Part shown: positions 6,702-16,142 of the stretch, in pieces
Layout: every line of letters starts with the position of its first letter
Position numbering within the stretch: the first letter of the stretch is position 1
The notes under the pieces: model-generated
Seen by the model: the letters and a program-made list of their open reading frames with translations, nothing else
Database searches by the model: none
What the model was told of the DNA's origin: nothing
Made by a program: the position numbers and the translations under genes
Assembly (NCBI GenBank): GCA_022760435.1
Contig: JALEFY010000014.1
Coordinates: forward strand, 52,027-116,026
Direction: 5' to 3'
Length of the DNA stretch: 64,000 nucleotides
Source of the DNA: Neomegalonema sp.
Lineage (GTDB): Bacteria > Pseudomonadota > Alphaproteobacteria > Rhodobacterales > Rhodobacteraceae

Positions 6702-9594
6702 ACTGATCGGCAATCTGCGCCTGTGCCCTGCGAATCTTCTGCTCAAGCGCATCTGCATCCGCACAATCGAGCGCCCGCAGCACCACTTGCAATGTAGCCG
6801 AGCTGGCCTGATCGGGCTCGAATTTGCCATCCATGACCACCCGTTCGATCTGCTGAAGGGTCTGCAACACCGTCAGAGCCGCACGCAGCGCCGTGAGCTG
6901 CGCGGGACTCAACGCATCGGCGCCCGCCAGCGCGTCGAGCGCTGCTTGCGTGCTGATCCCGCCTTGCCCACCCAGACCATGGATCAAAAGCTGGGTCTGG
7001 GTAATGAATTCCGCATCGACAATGCCGCCGCGGGTAAACTTGATCGCCCATGGATCGCTGAGCACCTGAGCATGGACCGCATCGAGGCGGCTTCGCATAT
7101 CGAGCGCATCCTCCCGCACCGTTGCCGCGTTGCGCTTTTGCGAAAGGACGGCACCGATAATGCGCTCCACACAGCCGCCGATGCTCGCGGTTCCGGCAAT
7201 CACCCGCGCACGCGTCAGGGCCATGCGCTCCCAGGTCCAGGCGCTTTCATTCTGATAGCGCTCGAAACTCGATAGCGATGTCGCCAATGGCCCCGAATTG
7301 CCCGAGGGCCGCAGGCGCATATCGACCTCATAGAGCGTGCCCTCGGCGGTCGGAGCGGTGAGCGCGGCGGTCAGGTTCTGGGTGAGGCGCGCGTAATATT
7401 GCGGCGCGGCCAGTTGGCGCCGCCCTTGCGACATCTGCGTTGGCTCCGCGTCATAAATCAGGATCAGGTCAAGATCCGAACCGGCCGACATCTCGCGCGA
7501 GCCCAGCTTGCCCATGGCGATCAGCGCCGCCCCCTGCCCCGGCGGCGCGCCAAAGCGCTGGCTCAGATCGGCAATGACCCGAGGCCAGAGCGCGGCGAGC
7601 GATACTTCGGCCAGATCGGAGAAGGCACGGGCGGCCTCCGCCGCGCAGGTCACCCCGCGCAGCAAGCCAACACCGACCTGAAAACGCCGCTCACCATTCC
7701 AGCGGCGCACGGTATCGAGCACACGCTCGAAGTCCTCCTCGCCCTCGATCCGCGCATCCCGCGCCAGCGCCCGCTCGAGCGATGCGGACAGGGCCTCGCG
7801 ACCTGGCAGCGCCTCGAAGAACCCACGATCGAGCACCGCATCGAGCACGCCGGACCGGCGCGAGAGATGCGCGGCCAGACGCGGTGAGGCGGCGCAGATC
7901 TCGGTGAGCAGATCGAGCAGGCTGGGATGCGCCTCGAACAGCGCGAAAAGCTGCGCCCCGGCGGGCAACCCTTGCAAGAACCGATCGAACTGCACCAGCG
8001 CATGCATCGGATCCCCCGCCGCGCTCAGACGATCGAGGATCTCCGGGGTCAGCCGCTCGAAGGAAGCGCGCGCACGCTCCGATCGAACCGCGCGCAACCG
8101 GCCCGATGTCCAGCCCGCGATGATGGCGGCGGCACGCTCGGGATCGGGAAAGGGAGAGGCTTGCAAAGCGGTATCGGCGGCCCCCTCCTCCTCCTCGGGT
8201 TGATCGAGGACGTTCGACACGATCCGCCGCACGGCGCGCATATGCGAGAGGGTGGTCTCCTCCAGGGTTGCCGGGGTCAGGTCCATCAATGCGCTCAGCC
8301 GTTCGATTTCCTCAGGCTGTGCCGGGATCATATGGGTTTGCTGATCGCCCAGCATCTGGATGCGGTGCTCGAGCGTGCGTTCGAAGATATAGGCCGCCTC
8401 CAGCTCAGCGCGCTCGCTTTCTTTAAGATGGCCATTTTCCTGCTCAAGCCCATGGATCACCAAGCTCGCCAGGGTTTCCAACGTGCCGCGCTGGCGCAAG
8501 GCGGGCTCGCGCCCCCCGAGGATCAATTGCCGCGTCTGCGCAAAGAACTCGATCTCCCGGATCCCCCCCGCGCCCAGTTTTACGTCCTGCCCGGCAAAGG
8601 TGATCTGCGCGCCGCCCTTATGCTCTCGGACCTTGGCGAGCATTGTCGCTGCGTCCTCGATGGCCGCGAAGTCGAGATGCTTGCGCCAGATGAAGGGCGA
8701 GAGCCGCTGCAAATAGGCCTCTCCTGCGGCAATATCCCCCGCGACGACCCGGGCCTTGATATGCGCCGCGCGCTCCCAGGTGCGGCCCATGGCGCCGTAA
8801 TAGCGCTCGGCGGCATCGACCAGCATGGCCACCGGCGTCGAGCCCGGATCGGGCCGCAGGCGCAGATCGACACGGGCGACATAGCCTTCCTCCGTCACCT
8901 CCGAGAGGATCTTGACCAGCTCGCGCACCAGTTTGGGAAAGCGCTCCTGTGCCGTCCAGATCCCTTCCGGCGTGAAACGGTCCCCGTCATAAAGGCAGAT
9001 CAGATCTATATCCGACGAATAGTTGAGCTCATGAGCGCCCATCTTGCCCATGGCGAGAAAGAAGATGGCCGGATGCTCGATTGAGAGCTCGGGCATCTTG
9101 CCGCCCGCGATCTCTCGCGCGATCAGCCAGTCGAGCGCGACGCGCAGGGCGGTATCATTGAACCGGGTCAGCGCATCGGTGACCATGGCCAGCGGCCAGA
9201 CCGCGCCCAGATCGGCAAGCGCGATCAGAAGTGCGGCGCGGCGGCGCGCGATGCGCAGCAGGTTTTGCAGGCTCTTGCGATCAGGCGCCTTCGGAGCAGA
9301 CAGCGCGATCTCGGCAAGCAGGTCTTCAAGGATCGTCTCCGGCGCTCTATCGCCTTGCTCGGCAAGCCAGGCGCCGTCCTTGCGCAGCAGATGCGCCAAA
9401 AACGGGGCACAGGCTGCCGCTCCCAGCGCGAGACGATTCAGCGCCGGCGGCAGCGCGGCGGCAGCGCTGCCCAGCCCTTCGAGACATTCGCGCCCGGCGC
9501 GCTCGTCATGGACACGCGGAAAACGCGTGATGCGTGCGGAAAACGCGGTCCTCTCAGCTTCGGCCCTTGTCATAGCGTCGTCGCGGTCCTGCAT
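6664..9594 (-). CDS. glnE: Bifunctional glutamine synthetase adenylyltransferase/deadenylase
   Basis: 976 residues, the normal size of GlnE. It has two nucleotidyltransferase domains, each with the metal-binding DxD motif: YSSDIDLICLYD near residue 191 (deadenylylation half) and AGSDLDLILIYD near 706 (adenylylation half). Each is followed by an R-rich LRLRPxG segment (VDLRLRPDPGS and VDMRLRPSGNS). The enzyme adds AMP to, or removes it from, a Tyr of glutamine synthetase in response to PII. No clear ribosome-binding site separates the ATG codons at 9594 and 9573, so the start is uncertain by seven residues. The 5' end overlaps the 3' end of the upstream ligase-like gene, so the two may be co-transcribed. 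Confidence 0.95.
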   Translation of the reverse strand: MQDRDDAMTRAEAERTAFSARITRFPRVHDERAGRECLEGLGSAAAALPPALNRLALGAAACAPFLAHLLRKDGAWLAEQGDRAPETILEDLLAEIALSAPKAPDRKSLQNLLRIARRRAALLIALADLGAVWPLAMVTDALTRFNDTALRVALDWLIAREIAGGKMPELSIEHPAIFFLAMGKMGAHELNYSSDIDLICLYDGDRFTPEGIWTAQERFPKLVRELVKILSEVTEEGYVARVDLRLRPDPGSTPVAMLVDAAERYYGAMGRTWERAAHIKARVVAGDIAAGEAYLQRLSPFIWRKHLDFAAIEDAATMLAKVREHKGGAQITFAGQDVKLGAGGIREIEFFAQTRQLILGGREPALRQRGTLETLASLVIHGLEQENGHLKESERAELEAAYIFERTLEHRIQMLGDQQTHMIPAQPEEIERLSALMDLTPATLEETTLSHMRAVRRIVSNVLDQPEEEEGAADTALQASPFPDPERAAAIIAGWTSGRLRAVRSERARASFERLTPEILDRLSAAGDPMHALVQFDRFLQGLPAGAQLFALFEAHPSLLDLLTEICAASPRLAAHLSRRSGVLDAVLDRGFFEALPGREALSASLERALARDARIEGEEDFERVLDTVRRWNGERRFQVGVGLLRGVTCAAEAARAFSDLAEVSLAALWPRVIADLSQRFGAPPGQGAALIAMGKLGSREMSAGSDLDLILIYDAEPTQMSQGRRQLAAPQYYARLTQNLTAALTAPTAEGTLYEVDMRLRPSGNSGPLATSLSSFERYQNESAWTWERMALTRARVIAGTASIGGCVERIIGAVLSQKRNAATVREDALDMRSRLDAVHAQVLSDPWAIKFTRGGIVDAEFITQTQLLIHGLGGQGGISTQAALDALAGADALSPAQLTALRAALTVLQTLQQIERVVMDGKFEPDQASSATLQVVLRALDCADADALEQKIRRAQAQIADQFTALIGPFPPVQ

Positions 9595-11002
9595 TGCCGA
9601 TGCTGCGCCCGGGCGGCAGGATGGCTTCTTCGAGCTCGACCGGCGAGCGGTTCAGCCAACCACCCGAACGGATCCTGCGCATGGGGCGCTCGTCCGACAT
9701 TTCATAGCCGACGACGGCACGAAGGCAAATAACCATCACAACGATCGCGTAATAGCCATCAAAGTAAGCCATCGAAAGCGCGGCGCCGCTGACGAAATAG
9801 GGGATCGTCGCCGCTCTGAGCATGCGCGCCATGTCCCAGGCCCACCAGAGCTCGGCCTTGCCGCGCGCCCTTCGCTGGATCTGCAAGGTCGTGGTCCAGA
9901 CGATGATCGGGATCAGCAGGAACAGCGCAAGCCCGGGCCAGCCGCTATCGCTGAGCACTTCGAAATAGATGCTATGCGCGGCGCGAGGGATCCAGTGGAT
10001 GGTGTTGTAGAGCGGGCAGGCATCCGTGCCGTACTCCTGAGGCGTGTTCTGGTGCTGCACGATGCGCAAGCCGCCGCCGGTCAGCGGGTGCTGATGGGCA
10101 ACATCGCGCGCCATGCACCACACCGCCATGCGCTGCTCGAAGGACAGATCATACTCCTTGACCTGCCATGCCTCTGTCGGGCGCACCTGCTCGACAATCG
10201 AGGACATCCGCTCCTTGAAATTATCGGGCATGAAGATCAGCGCGACGATCCCGAGCGCGCCCATGATGAGCCCGCTCTGGATCTTGTTCTTGGTATAAAG
10301 CCACAGGTAACCCGCGGTCACCACCAGCCCGACGAGCCCACCGCGCGAGAAGGAACCGAAGATCGCGATCAGGCAACAAAGCGCAATCGCAATCGCCCCG
10401 AGCCGCGCCAGCCGCATCGCCGAATTGTTGTACAGATAAAGGCAAAGCGGGATCGTCATGATCATCGCCAATGCGAAGTGGTTACGATCCTCGATCATGG
10501 AATCGGCCGGACCAAAACCAAGGAACGAGCCGACATCGCCGCCCTTGGCGATCACCACAATCGCTGTCTTTGCCGCGTGCCACCCGAGTGAGAGGCAAAA
10601 GACCCAGACCAGCGCGTGCAGCTTGAGCTTGTTATTGATCGCCAGCAGGGCGCAGACGAGGAAGATGATCACCGGCAACAGCTTGCTGGTATACACTTCC
10701 GCGCTGTAGCTCTGATAGGTCGCGAACTGGAACGTGACCAGCGTCGTCCAGGCAAAGAACGCAAACAGCGCCCATTGCAAGGCCCCGCCCGGCAATCGCT
10801 TGCGCTCCGGGCTCGCGACCAGGCTGATCATCGTGATCGCGGCGATCATCTTGTTGTAGGGCAGATCGACCGCAAAGCCATAGGCGTTGCGATGCGGGTT
10901 CATCAGGCCGAACCACATCCACAGATAGACAGAGAGAACCGGCCGGATGCCCGATAACGGGATCAGCGTCATCATTCCGATGAAAACGATTAGATCGCGC
11001 AT
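9554..11002 (-). CDS. O-glycosylation ligase/Wzy-like protein, XrtA-associated type
   Basis: 482 residues from the ATG at 11002 (MRDLIVFIGMM). A longer frame upstream is possible but has no membrane-protein character. The N terminus with a WFGLMNPHRNAYGF block is the signature of the exosortase-A-associated O-glycosylation ligase family. About ten transmembrane helices follow, with a large periplasmic loop (about residues 270-350) containing a conserved H in PRAAHSIYFEVLSDSGWPG, typical of the Wzy_C/O-antigen ligase superfamily. It probably ligates or polymerises undecaprenyl-linked glycan in the periplasm. It is divergent from the glycosyltransferase operon that starts near 11.2 kb. Confidence 0.85.
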   Translation of the reverse strand: MRDLIVFIGMMTLIPLSGIRPVLSVYLWMWFGLMNPHRNAYGFAVDLPYNKMIAAITMISLVASPERKRLPGGALQWALFAFFAWTTLVTFQFATYQSYSAEVYTSKLLPVIIFLVCALLAINNKLKLHALVWVFCLSLGWHAAKTAIVVIAKGGDVGSFLGFGPADSMIEDRNHFALAMIMTIPLCLYLYNNSAMRLARLGAIAIALCCLIAIFGSFSRGGLVGLVVTAGYLWLYTKNKIQSGLIMGALGIVALIFMPDNFKERMSSIVEQVRPTEAWQVKEYDLSFEQRMAVWCMARDVAHQHPLTGGGLRIVQHQNTPQEYGTDACPLYNTIHWIPRAAHSIYFEVLSDSGWPGLALFLLIPIIVWTTTLQIQRRARGKAELWWAWDMARMLRAATIPYFVSGAALSMAYFDGYYAIVVMVICLRAVVGYEMSDERPMRRIRSGGWLNRSPVELEEAILPPGRSIGNAGPRRRYDKGRS

Positions 11003-11212
11003 TGGCTTTCCATCCCGCTCAGCCCGTCCAGTATCGTCGATGCAGCGCACGCATGCGCCTTGATTCGAATTGCAAGTGTCGACCGCAACTCTCGAAAGCA
11101 CGAATCGCGCCACACGCTTGCGATACCCCATCACCCGTGCAAGAGCCTTTAACACAAATATGCGATATGTGATTGAAACGCGTCTTGTTGCCTTGGAGTG
11201 TGGAGTGCCGGC

Positions 11213-11623
11213 ATGGTGGAGATGATGGGAACATTGATGCTCCTTGCTGCCTTTGCGGCGATGGGGGTCCTGTTTTTCTGGTTTGTCCTCTACAGCGACG
11301 GCAATTGGGGTCGCGGCCTGTTTGCGATGCGCCCCCCTGAAGAGGGGATGATCGTCGATGGGCAGCGCCGACCGCAAATCCCGATCGAGGAAGACGAAGA
11401 GAAAAAACTCAAGGCCCGGCCCTGGCGCTTGCCAGCGCTGGCCAAGCCAAAGATCCGCTTGTCGCCGCTGACCGAAGAGAAGATCGACGCGATGCTGGCC
11501 GACGGGACGGTCCGTCTGGGCGTCGCGGCCCGGATGCGGGCCCGCCTGCGTGCGCGTCTCAAGCGCCGCGAGCGCCAATTGCGGGCGATGAAGCAGCGCC
11601 AGTCAGGAGGCCTGCGGCGATGA
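11213..11623 (+). CDS. Small single-span membrane protein with basic tail
   Basis: About 136 residues. One transmembrane segment (about residues 5-25, rich in Leu, Ala and Phe) is followed by a hydrophilic tail with an acidic patch (EEDEEKK) and a strongly basic C terminus (RMRARLRARLKRRERQLR). I do not recognise the family. The stop codon overlaps the ATG of the following glycosyltransferase (ATGA), so the two are probably translationally coupled. That suggests a membrane tether or regulator for that enzyme or for polymer assembly. ATG 11213 is preferred over GTG 11198 because GGAG lies at normal distance. Confidence 0.6.
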   Translation: MVEMMGTLMLLAAFAAMGVLFFWFVLYSDGNWGRGLFAMRPPEEGMIVDGQRRPQIPIEEDEEKKLKARPWRLPALAKPKIRLSPLTEEKIDAMLADGTVRLGVAARMRARLRARLKRRERQLRAMKQRQSGGLRR

Positions 11624-12831
11624 CCCGATCCATTCCGCGGGTCCTGGTGCTCAGTTCCCTCTGGCCCAACCCCGAGCAGCCCAATTTCGGGATCTTTGTG
11701 CGCAATCGGCTCGAGCGCGTGCAAGAAACCGGCGGCGCCGATCTGACGATCGTGGCGCCGGTGGTATGGTTCCCGTTCCCGCATGCGGTTTTTGGTCGTT
11801 ACGGCGCGATGGCTCGGGTTCCGCGCCGCGAGCAGCAAGGCGAGCTGACCGTCTATCATCCGCGCTACCCGCTGATCCCGCGGGTCAGCGAGAATATCCA
11901 GCCCAAGCTCTATCACTGGGGGGTCAAACCCTTGCTCACCCGTCTGTTTCGCGAAAAGGGCGGGTTTGATCTGATCGACGCGCAGTATTTCTATCCCGAC
12001 GCGGTTGCCGCACGCCAGTTCTCGCTCGATTTCCGGGTTCCCTTCGTCGCAACCGCGCGCGGCACCGATGTCAATTTTATCCCGAACAATCCCGGCCCAC
12101 GAGCTCAGATCCGCGAGGCGGCCAAGGCCGCCGCGGCCACCGTCGCCGTTTCTCAAGCCCTGCGCCAGAGCCTCATCAAGATCGGTGCTCCTGAATCGCG
12201 TGCGCTGACCCTGCGCAATGGCGTCGATTTGCAGATATTCAAACCGGTCAAGGACCGCGCCCCGTTTCGCAGCCTGATCGGCGTGCCGGAGAAAGCCCGG
12301 CTTGTGGTCAGTGTCGGCGCGCTGATCGAACGGAAGGGTCATCACCTGACCATTGAGGCAATGGCGAAGCTGCCCGATCTCTACCTCGCCATCGCAGGGG
12401 AAGGACCCGAACGGCAGGCCTTGACCGAGCAGATCGAGCGGCTCGGCCTCAAAGCGCGGGTCAGGCTGCTTGGCGCGCTCCCCTATGCACGTATTCCGCA
12501 GCTCTTCGGGGTTGCCGATGTCTCGGTACTGGCGTCATCGCGCGAGGGCTGGGCCAATGTGCTGCTCGAAAGCATGGCCTGCGGTACGCCGGTTATCGCG
12601 ACGGCGGTCTATGGCGCGCCCGAAGTCGTGACCCGCGCCGCTGCCGGCCGTCTGGTCAAGGAACGCAGCGCCAAGGCGATCGCCGCCGCTCTCGAGGCTC
12701 ATTTCAAGCAGTCCCATTCCCGGATTGAAACAAGGCTGCATGCCGAGAAATTCGGGTGGCAAGAGACGATCGACGGCGTGCTTGATCTTTACCATCAGCA
12801 CGCATTGCACCACTCTTCGCACCAATCTTGA
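11620..12831 (+). CDS. Glycosyltransferase, GT4-type
   Basis: 403 residues with GT-B architecture. The N-terminal acceptor domain begins VLVLSSLWPNPEQPNFG. The C-terminal nucleotide-sugar domain has the SVGALIERKGHHLTIEA segment and the retaining-enzyme E-x7-E region SREGWANVLLESMACGTPVI. It belongs to the GT4 family and is probably cytoplasmic and membrane-associated, adding one sugar of the exopolysaccharide repeat unit. Donor and linkage cannot be told from sequence. It overlaps the upstream small membrane gene by 4 bp and lies before the export genes. Confidence 0.9.
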   Translation: MTRSIPRVLVLSSLWPNPEQPNFGIFVRNRLERVQETGGADLTIVAPVVWFPFPHAVFGRYGAMARVPRREQQGELTVYHPRYPLIPRVSENIQPKLYHWGVKPLLTRLFREKGGFDLIDAQYFYPDAVAARQFSLDFRVPFVATARGTDVNFIPNNPGPRAQIREAAKAAAATVAVSQALRQSLIKIGAPESRALTLRNGVDLQIFKPVKDRAPFRSLIGVPEKARLVVSVGALIERKGHHLTIEAMAKLPDLYLAIAGEGPERQALTEQIERLGLKARVRLLGALPYARIPQLFGVADVSVLASSREGWANVLLESMACGTPVIATAVYGAPEVVTRAAAGRLVKERSAKAIAAALEAHFKQSHSRIETRLHAEKFGWQETIDGVLDLYHQHALHHSSHQS

Positions 12832-13123
12832 TCACATTAACGATGAAATGACGGGTCGAACCGTCTTTTTCTTAGACAACTCAACCGTTGATGGCGCAAT
12901 AAGACCCGCAAAGGGTGCAGTGCAGCAGGTACCGTATCCCGGTGGGGCATCGTCACAGGCCGTATCAACTCGGGTGGCCGCGAGTGGGGCAATTTTTGCA
13001 AATCACCGTGGCACAAAATCGCGCCGATGCGATGCGGGCCATTGCGGTTAACGCGCGGCAAAGGTCTCGGCGCTAAGATCGCGCGCAAATGGAACGGGTA
13101 CTCCAGATGGGAGGAAACAGGTG

Positions 13124-13792
13124 ATGGACAAGATCATGACAGGACGGGCCGCAGGTATTGCGCGTCGCCACCGACCGATCGCGGCAGCCCTGTTCGCCGT
13201 GCTCAGCCTCAGCGCTTGCGCCAGCAATAATCCCGAACCGCCCGCGATTGATCTGTCGGTCAAGCAGGAAACCGTGTTCGCCCGCGCGCCGATCTATCGC
13301 TTGAGCGCTGGCGACACCATTCGCGTCTTCGTCTGGCGCAACAAGGAGCTGAGCAAGGAAACGATCATCCGTCCCGATGGCCGGATCTCGACCCCGCTCA
13401 TCGAGGATATTCAAGCTGCCGGCATGACGCCGAGCGCGCTGGCCGATGAAATCGAGAAAGCTCTCGGCGCCTATCTGCGCGAGCCCAATGTCTCGGTGAT
13501 CCTGACCAAGCTCGCAGCCAATGGCCAGCAGAGCGTCAAGGTCCTTGGCCAGGCCGGCAAGCCGACGCAGCTTAGCTATTTCAGCGGCATGACCGTGCTT
13601 GATGTGCTCGTCGCTGTCGGCGGGCTGACCGATATTGCCGATGGCAACCGTGCCGTCCTGGTGCGCGATGTGGATGGCGAGGAAAAGAGCTTCGGCCTGC
13701 GCCTCGATGATCTGGTGCGCGGCGGCGATATCGATGCCGATACCCTGGTGCGCCCGGGCGACACCATCATCATCCCCGAACGGTATCTTTGA
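13124..13792 (+). CDS. Polysaccharide export lipoprotein (Wza/EpsE-like), copy 1
   Basis: 222 residues. A signal peptide ends in the lipobox LSAC (Cys near residue 29). A Poly_export domain with YRLSAGDTIRVFVWRN follows, then a SLBB-type domain (VKVLGQAGKPTQLSYF...), ending in VRPGDTIIIPERYL. It is expected to be an outer-membrane/periplasmic polysaccharide export component of the kind paired with XrtA clusters. GGGAGG lies upstream; GTG 13121 and ATG 13124 are both possible starts. A clear paralogue follows 22 bp downstream. Confidence 0.9.
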   Translation: MDKIMTGRAAGIARRHRPIAAALFAVLSLSACASNNPEPPAIDLSVKQETVFARAPIYRLSAGDTIRVFVWRNKELSKETIIRPDGRISTPLIEDIQAAGMTPSALADEIEKALGAYLREPNVSVILTKLAANGQQSVKVLGQAGKPTQLSYFSGMTVLDVLVAVGGLTDIADGNRAVLVRDVDGEEKSFGLRLDDLVRGGDIDADTLVRPGDTIIIPERYL

Positions 13793-13814
13793 GCGCGCTG
13801 AAGGGAGCCACGCC

Positions 13815-14447
13815 ATGCAATTCTCGATATCCCGCCTGATCGCCCTTCTCGCGCTGCCGCTGCTTCTCGCCGCCTGCGCGAGCGGCCCGCGCTATGCCGA
13901 ACCGCCGCGCAGCCTTGCGAGCAGTGAGGTCGGCCTTGCCGCACCCACCTATCGCATTGGTCCGGGCGATGAACTGGATCTGACGATCTGGAATGAGCCG
14001 GACCTGTCGATGAAGATCCCGGTTCGCCCGGACGGTCGGTTCTCCGCCCCGCTGGTCGATGACATCCTCGCCGCCGGTCGCAGCGCCGCTGAGCTTGCCC
14101 GAGCGCTCGAGGTTGCGCTGGCGCCCTATCTTCTCGAGCCGCGGGTCAGCGTTCAGGTGTCGAAATTCGGCAACCGCAACCGCCAGACCATCCGGGTGCT
14201 CGGTGAGGTCGGCCGCCCGGCGGCCCTGCCCTATCGTGCAGGCATGCGCGTCACCGATGTGCTGACCGCCGTTGGCGGCGTCTCGCAATTTGCGCAAGGC
14301 AATGGCGCAGTTCTGGTTCGCACCGAGAATGGCGAGCGCAAGCAATATGGCCTGCGCCTCGACGATCTGATCCGCAGCGGCGATGTCTCCGCCGACCGCC
14401 CGCTGCTGCCCGGCGACATCATCATCATTCCCCAGAGCGTCTTGTGA
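13815..14447 (+). CDS. Polysaccharide export lipoprotein (Wza/EpsE-like), copy 2
   Basis: 210 residues from ATG 13815, which has GAAGGGAG upstream. A signal peptide ends in lipobox LAAC. The layout matches the preceding gene: YRIGPGDELDLTIWNEPDLS, then a SLBB segment IRVLGEVGRPAALPYRAGM, then a LPGDIIIIPQSVL terminus. The two are similar over their whole length and evidently arose by tandem duplication. Both could build one hetero-oligomeric export channel, or one copy may be specialised. Confidence 0.9.
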   Translation: MQFSISRLIALLALPLLLAACASGPRYAEPPRSLASSEVGLAAPTYRIGPGDELDLTIWNEPDLSMKIPVRPDGRFSAPLVDDILAAGRSAAELARALEVALAPYLLEPRVSVQVSKFGNRNRQTIRVLGEVGRPAALPYRAGMRVTDVLTAVGGVSQFAQGNGAVLVRTENGERKQYGLRLDDLIRSGDVSADRPLLPGDIIIIPQSVL

Positions 14448-14483
14448 TTTACCCGCACCGCCAACATCTGGAGCCATTGCGCG

Positions 14484-16034
14484 ATGCATGACCTGACCTT
14501 TTACATCCATTACATCATTCACGAGATGTGGAAGCGTCGCTGGGCGATGCTGGCCATCGCCTATCTGATCGCGCTGGGCGGGATTGCGCTGGTGATGTCC
14601 CTGCCGGACACCTACACCGCGCGCTCCGTCATCGTGGTCGACACCCAATCGCTCCTGACCCGCGTGCTCAACCAGCGCGCAAGGCTGCTGGACCCGACCA
14701 CCCAGGTCGAGCAGGTCCGCCGGTTGATGTATACCGACACCAATATGCGCGATCTGATCCGCCGTTCCGATCTTGATCTCACCGTCAAGAACGAGGCCGA
14801 TCTCGAACGGCTGGTCGAGAACCTCAAAACCGATGTGCGGCTTCAGCCGGACAATGAGAACACCTATAGCGTCTCCTATACCCATACCGATCCGGAGATT
14901 GCGCGGCAGGTGGTCTCCAATCTGGTCGATCTGTTTCGCGAGCGTAATTTCGAGCGCGTCTCCGAAGGCTCTGAAGAGTCGATCGAGTTCCTCCAACGCA
15001 CCTTGAGCAAGGTCGAGACGCGCCTGGCTTCGGTCGAACAGGAATTGGCCGATTTCCAGCGCGAAACCGGCGGCGACTTCTCTCCGCTGACGATCCTTTC
15101 CACGCGCCGGGAAGCCGCGACCTCCGAGCTGCGCCAGCTCGAGATCGAGGCACGCAGCCTGCGCACGCGCCTGGACAGCACCCGCGCACAGCTCTCCGGC
15201 ACCCCGGAGCAGATCGCGACCGGCTATATTCCGGGGGTTGCAGGGACCAGAGGCGGCGGGCAGCTTGCGGCGCTCCGGCGTGAGCGCGCGCAATTGCTCA
15301 CCCGTGTGACCGAAGCGCATCCGGATGTCCGCGCGATTGATGCCCAGATCGAAGCCTTGCGCAATAGCGGCGGCGGCCGCGCTGGCGGCACCGCTGGCAC
15401 GCCCGGCCAGCGCCTCTACTCGCCCAACCCGCTCTTCACCCAGCTCAAGGCACAGGTCGAGCAGCTCACCATCGATATCGAGATCAACAAGGCCCGCCAG
15501 GACCAGTTGCGCACGCGTCTCGATGCCCTTGACGAGCGTTTCTCGCGCCAGCCGGAGATCTTGCAACGCTTCAACACCCTCACCGCCGAGCGCAAGCGCC
15601 TGGTCAATGAGGCCGATGAGCTGCGCAGTGATATCGAGCGCGCCGATCTGACCACCCGTGTGAGCCGTGAGACCGCGCAGGAACTCGAAGTCGTCGAAGT
15701 GGCCACCGCTCCGCGCCTGCCCTCGGGCCCACCGCGCGGCCTGCTGCTGTTCATGACCGCCGTTCTGGCCGCTGGCGCTGCTGCTGCGATCTCGTTCCTG
15801 CGCATTCAGATGTCCGACAACATGCCGACGCTGCTGCATCTGCGCTCTGCCTTCGATCTGCCGATCCTCGGTTCGATCTCGCAGATCCACCCGGCCGGTC
15901 ATCGCCGCTCACAAGCGATTGATTTCATCAGCTTCGCTGCGGCGACCGGCCTGCTGCTCGCGATCATCTTCCTGTCCTACTATCTTCTGAGCCATATCGG
16001 GTGGCGCCCGGATTTGAGTGCCCTGAAATCCTGA
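14484..16034 (+). CDS. XrtA-type polysaccharide chain-length determinant (Wzz/GumC family)
   Basis: 516 residues. A Wzz domain starts just before the first transmembrane helix (about residues 20-42). A long periplasmic coiled-coil region (about 150-400) is followed by a second helix near 415-435 after a PxxP stretch (LPSGPPRG), and a further hydrophobic segment near 480-500. Proteins of this class control polymer length and bridge the inner-membrane machinery to the export lipoproteins and the cytoplasmic tyrosine kinase, both encoded next to it. The absence of a fused kinase domain fits the separate BY-kinase gene downstream. Confidence 0.9.
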   Translation: MHDLTFYIHYIIHEMWKRRWAMLAIAYLIALGGIALVMSLPDTYTARSVIVVDTQSLLTRVLNQRARLLDPTTQVEQVRRLMYTDTNMRDLIRRSDLDLTVKNEADLERLVENLKTDVRLQPDNENTYSVSYTHTDPEIARQVVSNLVDLFRERNFERVSEGSEESIEFLQRTLSKVETRLASVEQELADFQRETGGDFSPLTILSTRREAATSELRQLEIEARSLRTRLDSTRAQLSGTPEQIATGYIPGVAGTRGGGQLAALRRERAQLLTRVTEAHPDVRAIDAQIEALRNSGGGRAGGTAGTPGQRLYSPNPLFTQLKAQVEQLTIDIEINKARQDQLRTRLDALDERFSRQPEILQRFNTLTAERKRLVNEADELRSDIERADLTTRVSRETAQELEVVEVATAPRLPSGPPRGLLLFMTAVLAAGAAAAISFLRIQMSDNMPTLLHLRSAFDLPILGSISQIHPAGHRRSQAIDFISFAAATGLLLAIIFLSYYLLSHIGWRPDLSALKS

Positions 16035-16037
16035 CGC

Positions 16038-16090
16038 TTGCCTGACCCTTGCCTGACCCTTGCCTGCCCTTTGCCTGCCCATTGCCTGCG
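16038..16090. repeat. 11-bp tandem repeat, five copies
   Basis: Four full copies and a partial fifth of an 11-bp unit, TTGCCTGACCC drifting to TTGCCTGCCCT/A, start 4 bp after the wzz-like stop codon and end about 50 bp before the tyrosine kinase ATG. The unit has no internal dyad. It looks like slippage-prone spacer DNA inside the operon. Confidence 0.85.
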
Positions 16091-16142
16091 AACAGCCCGT
16101 GCGCCCTATCCGGCGGCGAAACCGAGTGAGAAAGATCCGACG

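Noticed and set aside
13005..13035. Sigma-54 promoter (TGGCAC) before the export genes
   Set aside because: The GG and GC dinucleotides are not at the required 10-base spacing and the -12 TTGC element is absent.
13770..15902. 710-codon minus-strand frame across the export and chain-length genes
   Set aside because: The composition is that of a shadow frame and it covers three genes with clear families on the plus strand.
16038..16142. N-terminal extension of the tyrosine kinase through the 11-bp repeat
   Set aside because: The frame is open, but the encoded peptide is low-complexity, and ATG 16143 has a proper ribosome-binding site and fits the family start.
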